A stretch of 64,000 nt of DNA, from positions 62,001 through 126,000 of the forward strand of contig CBDEGT010000003.1 in assembly GCA_965237965.1 (NCBI GenBank). The letters run 5' to 3'. The notes beneath the pieces are model-generated. The model did no database searches. It saw only the letters and a list, made by a program, of their open reading frames with translations, and had not been told where the DNA came from. This stretch comes from UBA2988 sp965237965. Its GTDB lineage: Bacteria; Gemmatimonadota; Gemmatimonadetes; Longimicrobiales; Gaopeijiaceae. This document shows positions 1 through 8,464 of this stretch, piece after piece (positions within the stretch are counted from its first letter, which is position 1; every line of letters starts with the position of its first letter). The position numbers and the translations under genes are program-made.

Positions 1-1
1 G

Positions 2-373
2 CCGGGTGGAGGTACTCCCGGGATCGGCCGCGGGGCCGGTGGCGGCGCCGGACCCGGTTCCGGGCGGGGAATCGGCCCGGGAAGCGGACCGGGAACGGGC
101 GCGGGACCCGGCGACGGCATTCGCCCCCCAGCCCCCCTCACCATCCTCATGCCGCCCGTGGTGACCGACGCAGTGCGGGGGGGCAGTGCGAAGGTCCTGC
201 TGCAGGTCGACAGCGCGGGCAGGGTGAGCGCCGCGGACGTGGTCGTGTCGAGCGGAGACCGGCGCTACGACGAGGCGCTCCGTCGGGTTGCCCTCGGATG
301 GCGCTTCCGGCCCGCGCGCGACCCGGCCAACCGACCCGTTCCCTACCCCTTCGAGGTTTCGGTCACGTTCTGA
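2..373 (+). CDS. TonB-family protein, C-terminal part (5' end outside the window)
   Basis: The reading frame is open from the window edge, so the start lies upstream. The first ~40 visible residues are a Gly/Pro-rich linker (GPGSGPGTGAGPG type), as found between the membrane anchor and the terminal domain of TonB-like proteins. From about 140 onward is a TonB C-terminal domain: VLLQVDSAGRVSAADVVVSSG, then a YDEALRRVALGWRFRPA block ending in VTF. In this family that domain contacts the TonB box of outer-membrane receptors and transmits energy from the inner membrane. No ExbB/ExbD is visible here. The call rests on the domain pattern; whether it is a true energy transducer or only a TonB-domain protein cannot be decided. 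Confidence 0.75.
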   Translation, partial: PGGGTPGIGRGAGGGAGPGSGRGIGPGSGPGTGAGPGDGIRPPAPLTILMPPVVTDAVRGGSAKVLLQVDSAGRVSAADVVVSSGDRRYDEALRRVALGWRFRPARDPANRPVPYPFEVSVTF

Positions 374-388
374 ACGGACGCGGCGCGC

Positions 389-1189
389 TCACCTCAAGTA
401 CATCGCGAGTAGGACTCCCCCGAAGAAGATCCGGTACCAGGCGAAGGGCACGAAGGTGTGGCGCTTCACGAACCCAATGAACGCCTTCACCACGAGCAGC
501 GCCGACAGGAAGGACACAAGGAAGCCAATCATGAACATCGGGACCAGCTCGGCCGAGAACAGGTCCAGGTTCCCGAGCAGCTCATAGCCGGTCGCGGCGA
601 ACATCACCGGGATCGCGAGGAAGAAGGAGAACTCCGTCGCCGCCACCCGCGAAGTCCCCAGACCGAGTGCACCCATGATCGTGGCTCCCGAGCGGGAGAC
701 GCCCGGGATCAACGACAGCACCTGCGCGAGACCGACACCGAGCGCTTGCCGGGGCGAGATGTCGTCCACGGTGTGCGCAGACGCGGGCGGGTGCCATCGC
801 TCGACCACGAGGATCAGGACTCCCCCCACAACCAGGGACCCGGCCACGACCAGGGGGTTGAAGAGACGCTCCTTGATGAAGTCGTGGATGAAGAAGCCGA
901 CCAGAGCCGCCGGGACGAACGCGATCCCGAGGTTCAGGAGGAAGCGCCGGGCCACCGGATCGCTCCTCCAGCCGGCGAGCGATCCCAACACCTTGCCGCG
1001 CTCGAGCCAGAACACCGCCAGGATCGCCCCGAGCTGGATCACGATCTCGAAGGTGGCCGCCTCTGCGCCTTCGAAGGCGAGCCATTCCCCGACCAGGATC
1101 AGATGACCGGTGGAGGAGACCGGAATGAACTCGGTCGCGCCCTCCACCAAGCCGAGCGCCAGAGCCTTCAGCCAGCTGAAGAAGTCCAC
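389..1189 (-). CDS. uppP: Undecaprenyl-diphosphatase UppP (BacA)
   Basis: Integral membrane phosphatase that converts undecaprenyl diphosphate to the monophosphate, recycling the lipid carrier for peptidoglycan and other wall polymers. Both family signatures are present: EGATEFIPVSSTGHL near the N-terminus and PGVSRSGATI in the second half, plus an even spread of hydrophobic segments. The frame is open to a GTG at 1228, but the GTG at 1189 (VDFFSWLKALALG) gives about 266 aa, the usual family length. Neither start has a clear Shine-Dalgarno sequence. It converges on the TonB-family gene, and the divergent yqaA-like gene starts 140 bp away, so this gap should hold both promoters. Confidence 0.93.
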   Translation of the reverse strand: MDFFSWLKALALGLVEGATEFIPVSSTGHLILVGEWLAFEGAEAATFEIVIQLGAILAVFWLERGKVLGSLAGWRSDPVARRFLLNLGIAFVPAALVGFFIHDFIKERLFNPLVVAGSLVVGGVLILVVERWHPPASAHTVDDISPRQALGVGLAQVLSLIPGVSRSGATIMGALGLGTSRVAATEFSFFLAIPVMFAATGYELLGNLDLFSAELVPMFMIGFLVSFLSALLVVKAFIGFVKRHTFVPFAWYRIFFGGVLLAMYLR

Positions 1190-1329
1190 GGCGGGCTCAC
1201 GAAGGCAATCGCAGAAGGGACGGGGCACACGAGGGACGACACCATAGGGGCTCCGGCGGGGTCAGACCACCCGCTAGATTCGCGGGTGGCCGTCGCCCCC
1301 CACTCGAGAGGACACGCTAGATCGCAGGC

Positions 1330-1974
1330 ATGAGCACGCTCCCCGTTGCCAACACGCCCCCCTCCCCGGACCCGCCCCGTGTGGGACCGACCCGCCGCCT
1401 CTACGACTGGGTCCTCCATTGGGCGCATACCCGGCACGGACCCGCGGCGCTGTTCGGGCTGAGCTTTGCGGAGTCCTCGTTCTTCCCTGTCCCGCCAGAT
1501 CCGCTGCTGATGGCTCTGTGCCTGGGAGCACCCCGCAAAGCGCTGCGGTTCGCGGGCATCACCACCCTGGCGTCGGTGCTCGGTGCCGTGCTCGCGTACG
1601 GGATCGGTGCGGGCGCATGGGAGGTGCTGCAAGACTTCTTCTTCGGGTACGTGCCGGGCGTCACGCCCGAGTCGTTCGCGCGGGTGGGCGCCATGTACGA
1701 CGCGTACGACTTCCTGGCGATCTTCGTGGCCGGTCTCACCCCGATCCCGTACAAGGTCTTCACTTTATCCGCCGGCGTGTTCGGGATCGACCTCGGCGTC
1801 TTCCTGCTCGCGAGCGTGGCGAGCCGTGGAACTCGGTTCTACCTCGAGGCACTCCTGTTGCGCCTCTGGGGGGAGCCGATCGCCGACTTCATCGACCGTT
1901 ACTTCAACCGTCTCACCATCGCGTTCGCCGTGCTCCTGGTGGGCGGTTTCCTGGCGATCGAGCTGCTGGGCTGA
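1330..1974 (+). CDS. YqaA-family (DedA/SNARE-associated type) membrane protein
   Basis: A 214-aa protein with a hydrophilic N-terminal ~25 residues and then several membrane segments. The family pattern is visible: FGLSFAESSFFPVPPDPLLMAL, a central LTPIPYKVFTLSAG (the proline-containing re-entrant motif of DedA-like proteins), and a late RGTRFYLEALLL. YqaA/DedA proteins are linked to membrane homeostasis and lipid-carrier recycling; the exact activity of YqaA is not established. Divergence from uppP, itself a lipid-carrier enzyme, fits such a role but is only context. Confidence 0.85.
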   Translation: MSTLPVANTPPSPDPPRVGPTRRLYDWVLHWAHTRHGPAALFGLSFAESSFFPVPPDPLLMALCLGAPRKALRFAGITTLASVLGAVLAYGIGAGAWEVLQDFFFGYVPGVTPESFARVGAMYDAYDFLAIFVAGLTPIPYKVFTLSAGVFGIDLGVFLLASVASRGTRFYLEALLLRLWGEPIADFIDRYFNRLTIAFAVLLVGGFLAIELLG

Positions 1975-1987
1975 CGGTGAACGGGGC

Positions 1988-3502
1988 CTACTGCAGCCGC
2001 CCGAGCGCGAGCGCCCCGCGACGGCATGCCGGATCCCCTCCGAGACGGACCAGAAGCTCGCGCTCGCTGCGCCCGACGATGGTGACGGTGCCGGGGCAGG
2101 CGGCCTCCAGGGCGGTGAGGGTAGCGCTGTGGATGCGGCCGCCGTCTTCGAGCAGGAGGTGGTCGAGTCCCGCCGCCTCCCAGACCTCGAGTTGTTCGAT
2201 CGGAGTGCCGGCAGATGGCCGGCGACCCAGCGGATCGGGCTGGAAGGGTGCGCTCGGCGCGGAGCGCCGTCCGGTGAGGAGCGGCACCACGGCCCAGAGC
2301 TCCGGGGCACCGACAACCGCGTCGGGTGGCGTGAGCTCGATCAGCTCGATCGCCTCGGCGAGGATTCGCGTCCGGATCAGATAGCGATCGGTAACGTCAC
2401 CGGATTCCATGCGGATCATCGACGCGACCGCATAAGCGCCCGTAGCCAACGCCGCCACGCCGAGCACTCCGACACGTGCACGTGGCCGCGTGGAGGCCAG
2501 CTCCGTGCCGCGAGCCAGCACGCAGGCGAGGCCAATCACGGCGAGCGGAAGGACCGGCACGAGCAGCCGGGTGGCCTGGAACGGCCAGAGCCAGACCTCG
2601 ACCAGCAGAAGGAGGAACGCGAGCCCCCCGGTGGGCGAGCGGCGCGCCAATGCGATCCCGCACGCGGCGAGGATCGTCAAGACGGGCAGGGCGACCCCAG
2701 CCCCCACGCCTGTGCCGACGCCCGGAAGGAAGAGAGCCGCGAGCGTACGGCCGAGCTGTCCCGCGGTCGCCACCAGCACGTCCGCGGCAACGGCCAGGTC
2801 GCGTCCGATCCGCTCGCCGACGAACCCTCCGTAGCCACCGAGAATATCCCGCAACGGTTCGGGTAGCGCGGCGCTCGCGCGACCGGACCAAAGCATCCAC
2901 GGCAGCAGCCCCACGCCACCGACGCCCGCCACGAGCGCCGCCTCGAGCCCGCGCCTGCGCAGCGCGAGGCCGGCCACCACCGCCCCGAGCAGCGCCACCC
3001 CGGCGGTCCGCACGTGCACGAGCAGGAGCAGGAGCGCCGCGAGAGCGAGCGCACCGCGCAGGCCACCGTGTCGCTCGACGTGCAGCGCGGACAGCAGCAC
3101 CCCGGCCATCACCAGCACGAAGAGAGGCTCGGAGAGGGCAACCATGGCCGGCTGCCAGAGCGGGACGGAAAGCGCGAGCGCCCCACCCGCCGCGAGCGCG
3201 ACCGGTCGGGAAACTCCCAACGCCCGGGCCCACCACGCGAACACGGCGCACGCGGCCGCCACGAACCCGACGTTCAGAACGGCGGCGACCTGACCGACCC
3301 CGTAGGGGTTGTCGGTCACCCACCAGAGGACCGCCAGAAGCGCCGGATAGGCCGGCGGGAACTTGGGCGCGGCCGGGTCGCCGGGGACGCCCACGTACGC
3401 GAGGCCCTCGCCGCGCGCGAGTGCGCGACCGAGCATGAGATAGACGCCGTCGTCGTGCCAGAGCCCCGGCGGGAGAGAGACCAGGAGCAGAAGCCCCACC
3501 AC
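1988..3502 (-). CDS. Polytopic membrane glycosyltransferase, GT39/ArnT-like
   Basis: A 504-aa protein that is very rich in Leu/Val/Ala with about ten predicted membrane segments. The first periplasmic loop carries an Asp-Asp pair (LWHDDGVYLMLGRALARGEG), the position of the catalytic acidic residues in PMT/ArnT-type lipid-linked sugar transferases. KFPPAYPALLAVLWW follows, matching that family's loop. The C-terminal ~120 residues are soluble. The GTG at 3502 starts inside the first membrane segment; the frame is open upstream (ALYLLLACAGLVVG context) without ATG, GTG or TTG, so the true N-terminus is uncertain. Donor and acceptor cannot be read from sequence. Confidence 0.75.
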   Translation of the reverse strand: MVGLLLLVSLPPGLWHDDGVYLMLGRALARGEGLAYVGVPGDPAAPKFPPAYPALLAVLWWVTDNPYGVGQVAAVLNVGFVAAACAVFAWWARALGVSRPVALAAGGALALSVPLWQPAMVALSEPLFVLVMAGVLLSALHVERHGGLRGALALAALLLLLVHVRTAGVALLGAVVAGLALRRRGLEAALVAGVGGVGLLPWMLWSGRASAALPEPLRDILGGYGGFVGERIGRDLAVAADVLVATAGQLGRTLAALFLPGVGTGVGAGVALPVLTILAACGIALARRSPTGGLAFLLLLVEVWLWPFQATRLLVPVLPLAVIGLACVLARGTELASTRPRARVGVLGVAALATGAYAVASMIRMESGDVTDRYLIRTRILAEAIELIELTPPDAVVGAPELWAVVPLLTGRRSAPSAPFQPDPLGRRPSAGTPIEQLEVWEAAGLDHLLLEDGGRIHSATLTALEAACPGTVTIVGRSERELLVRLGGDPACRRGALALGRLQ

Positions 3503-3593
3503 CAGCCCGGCACACGCGAGCAGCAGATATGGGGCTCGCGCTCCACCGAGGGGACACTCCCTGCGTCGTGCGACACGTGCGGGCGGTACGAAT

Positions 3594-5951
3594 CTAGCCC
3601 GAGGGCCGGGCGCCCGCTTCCACCAGCGCCTCCAACACGAGGTTGCGGACGTCGCCTTCGGGCCGGCCGCTCCGCGGAGCCAGCGCGTCGAACGCGGCGC
3701 GGGCCCGCTCCGGCCGGCCCACCGCGAGGTAGGCGGAGACCGATGCGTCGAGCAGGATGCTCGCGGGCAGTAGCTGGGGCACCCGAGGGTCGGCTACGCG
3801 CAGCAGGTCGGCCGCCGCGACGGCGGCCGGAATGTCGAGCGTGCGCAGGCCTTCGAGAAACGCCACGGACTCGCGCACGGGTGGCGGAGCACCGTGTTCG
3901 CGCATGTAGCTCCCCACCCGGCGATAGAAGGTCGTGTCGGCCCATCCCGCCGCCCGGCCGTGGAGGATGCCCTCCACCAGAACGAGTTGGTCGAACCAAC
4001 TCTGCCAGTCCGCAGGGGGACCCACGTCGAGCTCGGACTCGAAGACCGCGAGCCCAGACACGACCGGCTCCCACCACTCGAACGGGGGTGGCTGGCCGCC
4101 GCGCCCTGCGACGTTGAGCCATCCGGCCAACGCTCGCCGCTCCACCGGGGCGATGCCGATGATCGGAGGAGAGTCGTAGGGCAACGGGGCCAAGCGAGCC
4201 CCCGAGAGGATCCTGGTGAGGTTGAACGGCTGCTCGGCGAAGCTGTACAGGCCGTCCGCGCCACCCCCGAGAAAGCGCGCTCGCTCGGCCCGCGTGTCGA
4301 GCAGCGGCCGCGTGTCGGTGTTGGCCGGCCACCGCTCAAGCAGTGGGCCCATGAGCCTGTGGTCGAACAGCAACAGGCTTTCCGAAACTCCGTCGGTCAC
4401 CGGGGGCGCGTGCGCGAGATCCTGCAAAATCCCCGGGAACTCGGCGACCCGCCAATCAGGCACGGGAAGCGACCCCTTCCCGGCCACTACCATCATGTCC
4501 GCGGCGCTCGTGAGGTAGACAGTCCATTCCGGAAAGACCCGATCGATGGCCGCCAGGATCGAGAGGATGAGCCCATCCTCCATCTCGTACAGGTGGACCC
4601 ACTGACCGAACACTCCCCCGTCGGCCAGCCGCTCCCGAACCCGCTCGTACAACTCCACAGTGAACAGGCTCGCGACCCCCGAGATCCAAGGGTTGGAGGG
4701 CTCGGACAGGATGACGTCCAGCGGCTCGCCCTGAACCACCGCCCGCCGCGCGTCTTCGAGAAGGAAACGGGCACGAGGGTCATCGAAGCTGCGCCGATTC
4801 GCGGGCATGAAGACCGACGACCCTACGATCACCTGCGGCTCGATCTCGACCGTGACCAGGCTCTCGATATTCGGATCGCCCAGAAGGACCTGCGTGGACA
4901 TACCGGAGCCCTGACCGACCACCAGCACTCGCCGCGCGTCCGGTCGATGGGCGAGCGTGATCAGCGGTGCCAGGACCTGAGTGGTCTCGTCGCCCTCGCC
5001 CAACATGGGAAAACGGGGAATCTGTTCGCCGGACGCATGGAGCAGCCAGCGCAGGGGCAGGGACGCGTCGCCCTTGCCGTTCGTGGTGATGACGGTCGAA
5101 CCGTTCGGAAGTCGGTGTGCGCCGATGGTCGCGGTGGCGCCGTCCTTATAGAAGAGGATCTGCCGGCCACCCGGCGCCGGCAGCGGTCCCGTTCGGTAAA
5201 CTCCGCTGGTGAGCACGGCCTGGTCGAAGCGCACGAGCCAGAGCGTCCCGCTGACGAGGACCACGCCGGCGACACCCGCCATCGCACCCATCAGCGCGCC
5301 GCGGCGGACCACCATCGCGGCCGCAAGTAGCAGCACGACGCCGACCCCGATGTCGAGAGCCGCCGCCAGCGCCAGGGTGCCCTCCAAGCCGAGCCAGGGC
5401 ATGAGGAAGAGACCACCCGCCACCGCGCCGAACACCGATCCGAGCGTGTTCGCGCCGTAGGCCTGGCCGATGACGCGCTCCCCCGCCCCCGACCGCAGCA
5501 GCGTGCCCGTAATCAGCGGGAGGGTCATGCCCGCGAGCAGCGTTGCCGGGAGCATCACGAGGAGGGCGAGCCCGTACCGGGACAGGTTGAACAGCAGAAA
5601 GCCGGCCTCGGACTTGGGCACCGTGTTGACCAGCCAGGCCATCACCGGAAAGCTTTCGGCGTAGAGCGGGAGGGTGAGGAATGCGGCAGCCCCCATCGCC
5701 CACTGGACGCCACCCAGGAGTCGCACCGGCGAGGTGGCCCGGTCCACCCAGCGCCGGACCAGGAAAGATCCCGCGCCCAACCCGAGCAGGAACGCCGAAA
5801 GCATGAGATCGAACGCGTGCGTCGCGCTGCCCAACACCAGCGACAGCATGCGGATCCAGACGATCTCGTACACGAACGACGCAAGCGCCGAGAAGAGCGT
5901 GGCGGAAAGGAGCAGCGGAACCGATCCCCACACCGGCGGTCCGGTCCCCAT
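3594..5951 (-). CDS. Fused MFS-like / spermidine-synthase-like protein
   Basis: About 785 aa from the ATG at 5951. The N-terminal half is a membrane module: SATLFSALASFVYEIVWIRML, SAFLLGLGAGSFL, a Pro-rich MLPATLLAGMTLPLI segment and YGANTLGSVFGAVAGG. The second half is a Rossmann fold of the spermidine-synthase type (VLVVGQGSGMSTQVLL, TVEIEPQVI, EDARRAVV, DVILSEPSNPWISG), followed by ~230 residues with helical-repeat character. Proteins with this fusion are widespread; their substrate is unknown and polyamine synthesis should not be assumed. The longer frame to 6077 adds a low-complexity Pro/Arg leader that looks spurious. Remnants of an additional upstream module lie in another frame (see 5952-6046), so this copy is probably 5'-truncated. 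Confidence 0.8.
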   Translation of the reverse strand: MGTGPPVWGSVPLLLSATLFSALASFVYEIVWIRMLSLVLGSATHAFDLMLSAFLLGLGAGSFLVRRWVDRATSPVRLLGGVQWAMGAAAFLTLPLYAESFPVMAWLVNTVPKSEAGFLLFNLSRYGLALLVMLPATLLAGMTLPLITGTLLRSGAGERVIGQAYGANTLGSVFGAVAGGLFLMPWLGLEGTLALAAALDIGVGVVLLLAAAMVVRRGALMGAMAGVAGVVLVSGTLWLVRFDQAVLTSGVYRTGPLPAPGGRQILFYKDGATATIGAHRLPNGSTVITTNGKGDASLPLRWLLHASGEQIPRFPMLGEGDETTQVLAPLITLAHRPDARRVLVVGQGSGMSTQVLLGDPNIESLVTVEIEPQVIVGSSVFMPANRRSFDDPRARFLLEDARRAVVQGEPLDVILSEPSNPWISGVASLFTVELYERVRERLADGGVFGQWVHLYEMEDGLILSILAAIDRVFPEWTVYLTSAADMMVVAGKGSLPVPDWRVAEFPGILQDLAHAPPVTDGVSESLLLFDHRLMGPLLERWPANTDTRPLLDTRAERARFLGGGADGLYSFAEQPFNLTRILSGARLAPLPYDSPPIIGIAPVERRALAGWLNVAGRGGQPPPFEWWEPVVSGLAVFESELDVGPPADWQSWFDQLVLVEGILHGRAAGWADTTFYRRVGSYMREHGAPPPVRESVAFLEGLRTLDIPAAVAAADLLRVADPRVPQLLPASILLDASVSAYLAVGRPERARAAFDALAPRSGRPEGDVRNLVLEALVEAGARPSG

Positions 5952-6046
5952 GCGCACACCGGGAAGACGATTCCGAGCCCCCCGAGCAGCGTCTCCACGA
6001 GCGCATAAGCGTACAGCGGCTGCTTCAAGGCGACAGCCCGAGCCCG
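5952..6046 (-). pseudogene. Out-of-frame remnant of an upstream membrane module of the fused protein
   Basis: In a different frame from the downstream gene the minus strand reads KQPLYAYALVETLLGGLGIVFPV (first residues near 6028). This matches the segment that follows the second membrane helix in MFS/spermidine-synthase fusions (consensus like RPLRLYALLEAGIGLYALLFP). The intact gene downstream has its own equivalent of this segment, so the remnant probably belonged to an N-terminal duplicate module, as in longer members. The module's first helices are missing and the IS256 left end lies about 90 bp further on. Loss through IS-associated deletion is the simplest inference. Confidence 0.45.
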
Positions 6047-6139
6047 GGTGACCCGGCGGCCTCGCCGGCGGGGGCAACGCGATCCTTCACGCGTCGCCGC
6101 GCCTGCTTGCTACTCACCTCCCCGCCAGAACCCGAGGTA

Positions 6140-6158
6140 GGATCAAAAGGTGTGTAAA
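6140..6158 (+). repeat. IS256 left terminal inverted repeat
   Basis: GGATCAAAAGGTGTGTAAA; 17 of 19 positions match the inverted right end. Confidence 0.8.
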
Positions 6159-6236
6159 AAGAGAGGCGACGTACCTTTCCGCTGAGATTTAAACCAGCGA
6201 GCCCGGGTGACAGCCCGGGGAAAGGAACGTCGCCTC

Positions 6237-7481
6237 ATGAGAGAGGATATCGCGGGACCCCAGGGTGCGTCCAGCAGGCCGATGTGGGAGACGCTCGAGG
6301 GGATGGTTAGGGAGAAGGCGCAGGAGTTCATCCAACAGATCATGGAGGAGGAAGTCACGGAGTTGTTAGGCCGGGAGAAGTCAGAGCGCAGGAGTACGGT
6401 GGACTCGGCCGAGGGCTACCGCAACGGATATGGCAAGCCGAGGCGGTTGGCGATGAGCTCGGGCACGATCATGCTCCGACGCCCTCGGGTTCGGGGCGTC
6501 GAGGAGCGGTTCGAGAGTCGGGTGTTGCCGTTGTTCGCACGACGGACGAAGGAGCTGGGTGCTCTGCTTCCGGAGCTGTATCTGCACGGGCTGGCGGAGG
6601 GAGACTTCGAGCTGGCGATGCGGGGCCTGCTGGGCGAGGGGGCCCCGTTGTCGAAGTCTTCGATTCGGCGGCTGCGGGCGGGATGGACGGCGGAATTCGA
6701 GGAATGGTCGAAGCGCTCGCTGGCCGACCGTGAGGTCGTCTACGTCTGGGCGGACGGGATCTACGTGAAGGCGGGGCTCGAGCGGGACAAGGCAGCACTG
6801 CTGGTGGTTCTGGGCGCGATGCGAGACGGGACGAAGGAAGTGTTGGCCCTGAGATCGGGCTACCGAGAGTCGGTCGAGTCCTGGTCGGAGGTGTTGCGGG
6901 ATCTGAAGGCACGCGGCATCGAGGCGCCCCGGCTTCTGATGGCGGACGGTAACGCGGCGATCTGGGGCGCAGTACGGCAGGTATGGCCTGAGGCGGGCGA
7001 GCAACGGTGCTGGAACCACAAGATGAGGAACGTGCTGGACCGGCTGCCGCAGCGGGAGCAGAGCGAGGCGAAGGATCTTCTCAGGGCCGTGGTCTACGCA
7101 CCGAGCCGGTCCGAGGCTGTGAAGGCCCGCGAAGTGTTCGCCAGGCGCTACAGGCCGTGGTATCCGAAGGCGGTGGACGTACTCGAGGACGACTGGGAGC
7201 GGATGGTGGCGTTCCACGACTTCCCCGAGGATCACTGGAAGCATCTACGCACGACGAACGTGGTCGAGAGCCCGTTCGCTGCGGTACGGCTCAGGACGAC
7301 GGCGGCGAAGCGATTCAAGCGGGTCGAGAGCGCTACGGCGCTGATCTGGAAGTCGCTCTTGGTGGCCGAGAAGCGCTTCCGAAGGCTCGACGCTCCTCAC
7401 CTCCTCAAGGACGTGTTTGAAGGAAGGAAGTTCGAAGACGGAAAGCCCGTCTCAACCCAACAGCGGAAGAATGCCGCCTGA
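6237..7481 (+). CDS. IS256-family transposase (DDE)
   Basis: About 414 aa from the ATG at 6237, which has the purine-rich GGAAAGGAA upstream; an in-frame GTG at 6207 would add 10 residues. IS256 hallmarks: an N-terminal EEEVTELLGREKSERR block, YRNGYGKPRRL, RVRGVEERFESRVLP, then catalytic-region motifs YVWADGIYVKAG (first D), LLMADGNAAIWGA (second D) and HLRTTNVVESPFAAVRLRT (E). The C- and H-containing CWNHKMRNVLDRLP segment between them is also typical. The frame is intact and the length normal, so the enzyme could be active. Confidence 0.92.
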   Translation: MREDIAGPQGASSRPMWETLEGMVREKAQEFIQQIMEEEVTELLGREKSERRSTVDSAEGYRNGYGKPRRLAMSSGTIMLRRPRVRGVEERFESRVLPLFARRTKELGALLPELYLHGLAEGDFELAMRGLLGEGAPLSKSSIRRLRAGWTAEFEEWSKRSLADREVVYVWADGIYVKAGLERDKAALLVVLGAMRDGTKEVLALRSGYRESVESWSEVLRDLKARGIEAPRLLMADGNAAIWGAVRQVWPEAGEQRCWNHKMRNVLDRLPQREQSEAKDLLRAVVYAPSRSEAVKAREVFARRYRPWYPKAVDVLEDDWERMVAFHDFPEDHWKHLRTTNVVESPFAAVRLRTTAAKRFKRVESATALIWKSLLVAEKRFRRLDAPHLLKDVFEGRKFEDGKPVSTQQRKNAA

Positions 7482-7485
7482 TACG

Positions 7486-7504
7486 TTTACACACCTATTG
7501 ACCC
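7486..7504 (-). repeat. IS256 right terminal inverted repeat
   Basis: The minus-strand reading GGGTCAATAGGTGTGTAAA pairs with the left end at 6140-6158. Confidence 0.8.
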
Positions 7505-7827
7505 AACCTCCCGATTTTCAGTGGCTCAGCGACAACGGCAGCGTCTATACCGCGCTCGACACGATCATCACGGCCGAGCGGCTGAATCTCGTGCCCATCA
7601 CGACACCGGCTTCCAGCCCGGAGTCCAACGGCATGTCGGAGGCGTTCGTGAACACCATGCGCCGCGACTATTTCGCCGGCGCGGATCTCTCGTCGTCGGC
7701 CGCGGTGCTCGACCAGCTGCCCGCCTGGTTCGCCGACTACAATGCCGTCGCGCCTCATTCGGCGCTCGGCTATCAGTCACCCCAGCACTACCGCTCCGCC
7801 AAGCTCATGGTGGGTCCCAAGTGCTAA
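7505..7827 (+). pseudogene. IS3-type transposase OrfB, C-terminal fragment
   Basis: In frame to a stop at 7827, the sequence gives WLSDNGSVYTALDTI, TPASSPESNGMSEAFVNTMRRDYF and WFADYNAVAPHSALGYQSPQHYR. These are the second Asp, catalytic Glu and C-terminal H-S-LGY parts of the rve integrase core of IS3-family OrfB. The first ~two thirds, including the first catalytic Asp, are missing; the IS256 right end abuts the break. It cannot be functional. Confidence 0.85.
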
Positions 7828-8059
7828 CCCGAACTGCCTCACGAAACGGGGTACACAGCAGCCGCTTTTTGCTCCCCCCCCCCGAAAGAAGAGGGGGGGC
7901 AGGCTGGGGACCACGCTCCGGAAACACCTACATGAGGGCGCGGAAGGTCGCGGCCCGTTCGATCGTCGAGGACCTTGATGAGGAGCTGGACCGGGGAGCT
8001 CGGAACCCGGTGGAGGCCCAAGTCCTCAACATCTGTCGGGAAGAGCAACTAGGTTCCCC
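7828..8059. other. Degenerate spacer with a C-run/G-run hairpin
   Basis: At about 7875-7903 a run of ten C is followed by GAAAGAAGA and a run of seven G, giving a strong GC hairpin. A short frame from 7932 (MRARKVAARSIVEDLDEELD...) resembles the start of a small regulatory protein but runs into the integrase remnant in an unnatural composition, so it is not called as a gene. Confidence 0.4.
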
Positions 8060-8260
8060 AAGGCGGCCTCGAGCTTGCCGCTGGCGACAACGACTGCAAA
8101 CGCAAATAGCGCTCTGCTGCGCGTCTGGGAGTAAGTGCGTGTAGGTATCTAACGTCAGATTCACGCTCGCGTGCCCCAGGCGCTCGCTGACGACCTTCAC
8201 GTTCTCCCCTGCGGCCAGCAGTAGACTGGCGGCACTGTGCCTCAGGTCATAGACCCGAAG
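8060..8260 (-). pseudogene. Tyrosine recombinase (phage-type integrase), C-terminal remnant
   Basis: The minus strand from 8260 reads RVYDLRHSAASLLLAAGEN then KVVSERLGHASVNLTLDTYTHLLPDAQQ. These are the box II R-H residues and the catalytic Tyr of the tyrosine recombinase core, in normal spacing. A stop lies just upstream of RVYD, and everything N-terminal to it is missing. Beyond DAQQSA the frame becomes Ser/Arg-rich without homology. It lies 26 bp past the 3' end of tRNA-Arg, the usual place for the integrase of an element inserted at a tRNA 3' end, so it is most likely the scar of an integrated island. Confidence 0.8.
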
Positions 8261-8285
8261 TCATTGCTATGGTGCTCTTGTGAAG

Positions 8286-8359
8286 CGTCCCCGACAGGAT
8301 TCGAACCTGTGACCCCCGGTTTAGGAAACCGGTGCTCTATCCTGCTGAGCTACGGGGAC
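8286..8359 (-). tRNA. tRNA-Arg (anticodon CCT)
   Basis: The minus strand folds as a 74-nt cloverleaf. The 7-bp acceptor stem is GTCCCCG/CGGGGAC (8353-8359 with 8287-8293), the D-arm reads TAGCTCAGCAGGATAGAGCA, the anticodon loop TTCCTAA gives CCT (reads AGG), and the T-loop is GGTTCGAATCC. The discriminator base is G at 8286; CCA is not encoded. An integrase remnant lies directly downstream. Confidence 0.95.
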
Positions 8360-8464
8360 CGATTTGAAAAGCTAGAGGTCCCCGTATTCTCGATCAACGG
8401 ATCTGCGGCTTCCGCGAACGTGGATCGGCGACCCCGCAACCCGCGTCCGCGGTGATGTTCGTGG

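Larger units (their letters stand above)
6140..7504 (+). mobile_element. IS256-family insertion sequence
   Basis: An element of about 1365 bp bounded by imperfect 19-bp terminal inverted repeats. The left end starts at 6140 with GGATCAAAAGGTGTGTAAA. The right end, read on the minus strand from 7504, is GGGTCAATAGGTGTGTAAA, with two mismatches. Size, single transposase and GTGTGTAAA ends fit IS256. The flanks (CCGAGGTA left, AACCTCCC right) show no 8-9 bp target duplication. This suggests that one flank was lost after insertion, in line with truncated genes on both sides. Confidence 0.85.

Noticed and set aside
2476..3438. Long Arg/Pro-rich open frame on the plus strand opposite the glycosyltransferase
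   Set aside because: Antisense shadow in GC-rich DNA; no start context, domain or sensible composition.
7932..8144. Plus-strand frame starting MRARKVAARSIVEDLD
   Set aside because: The start is protein-like, but it runs into the antisense of the integrase remnant; too weak to call.
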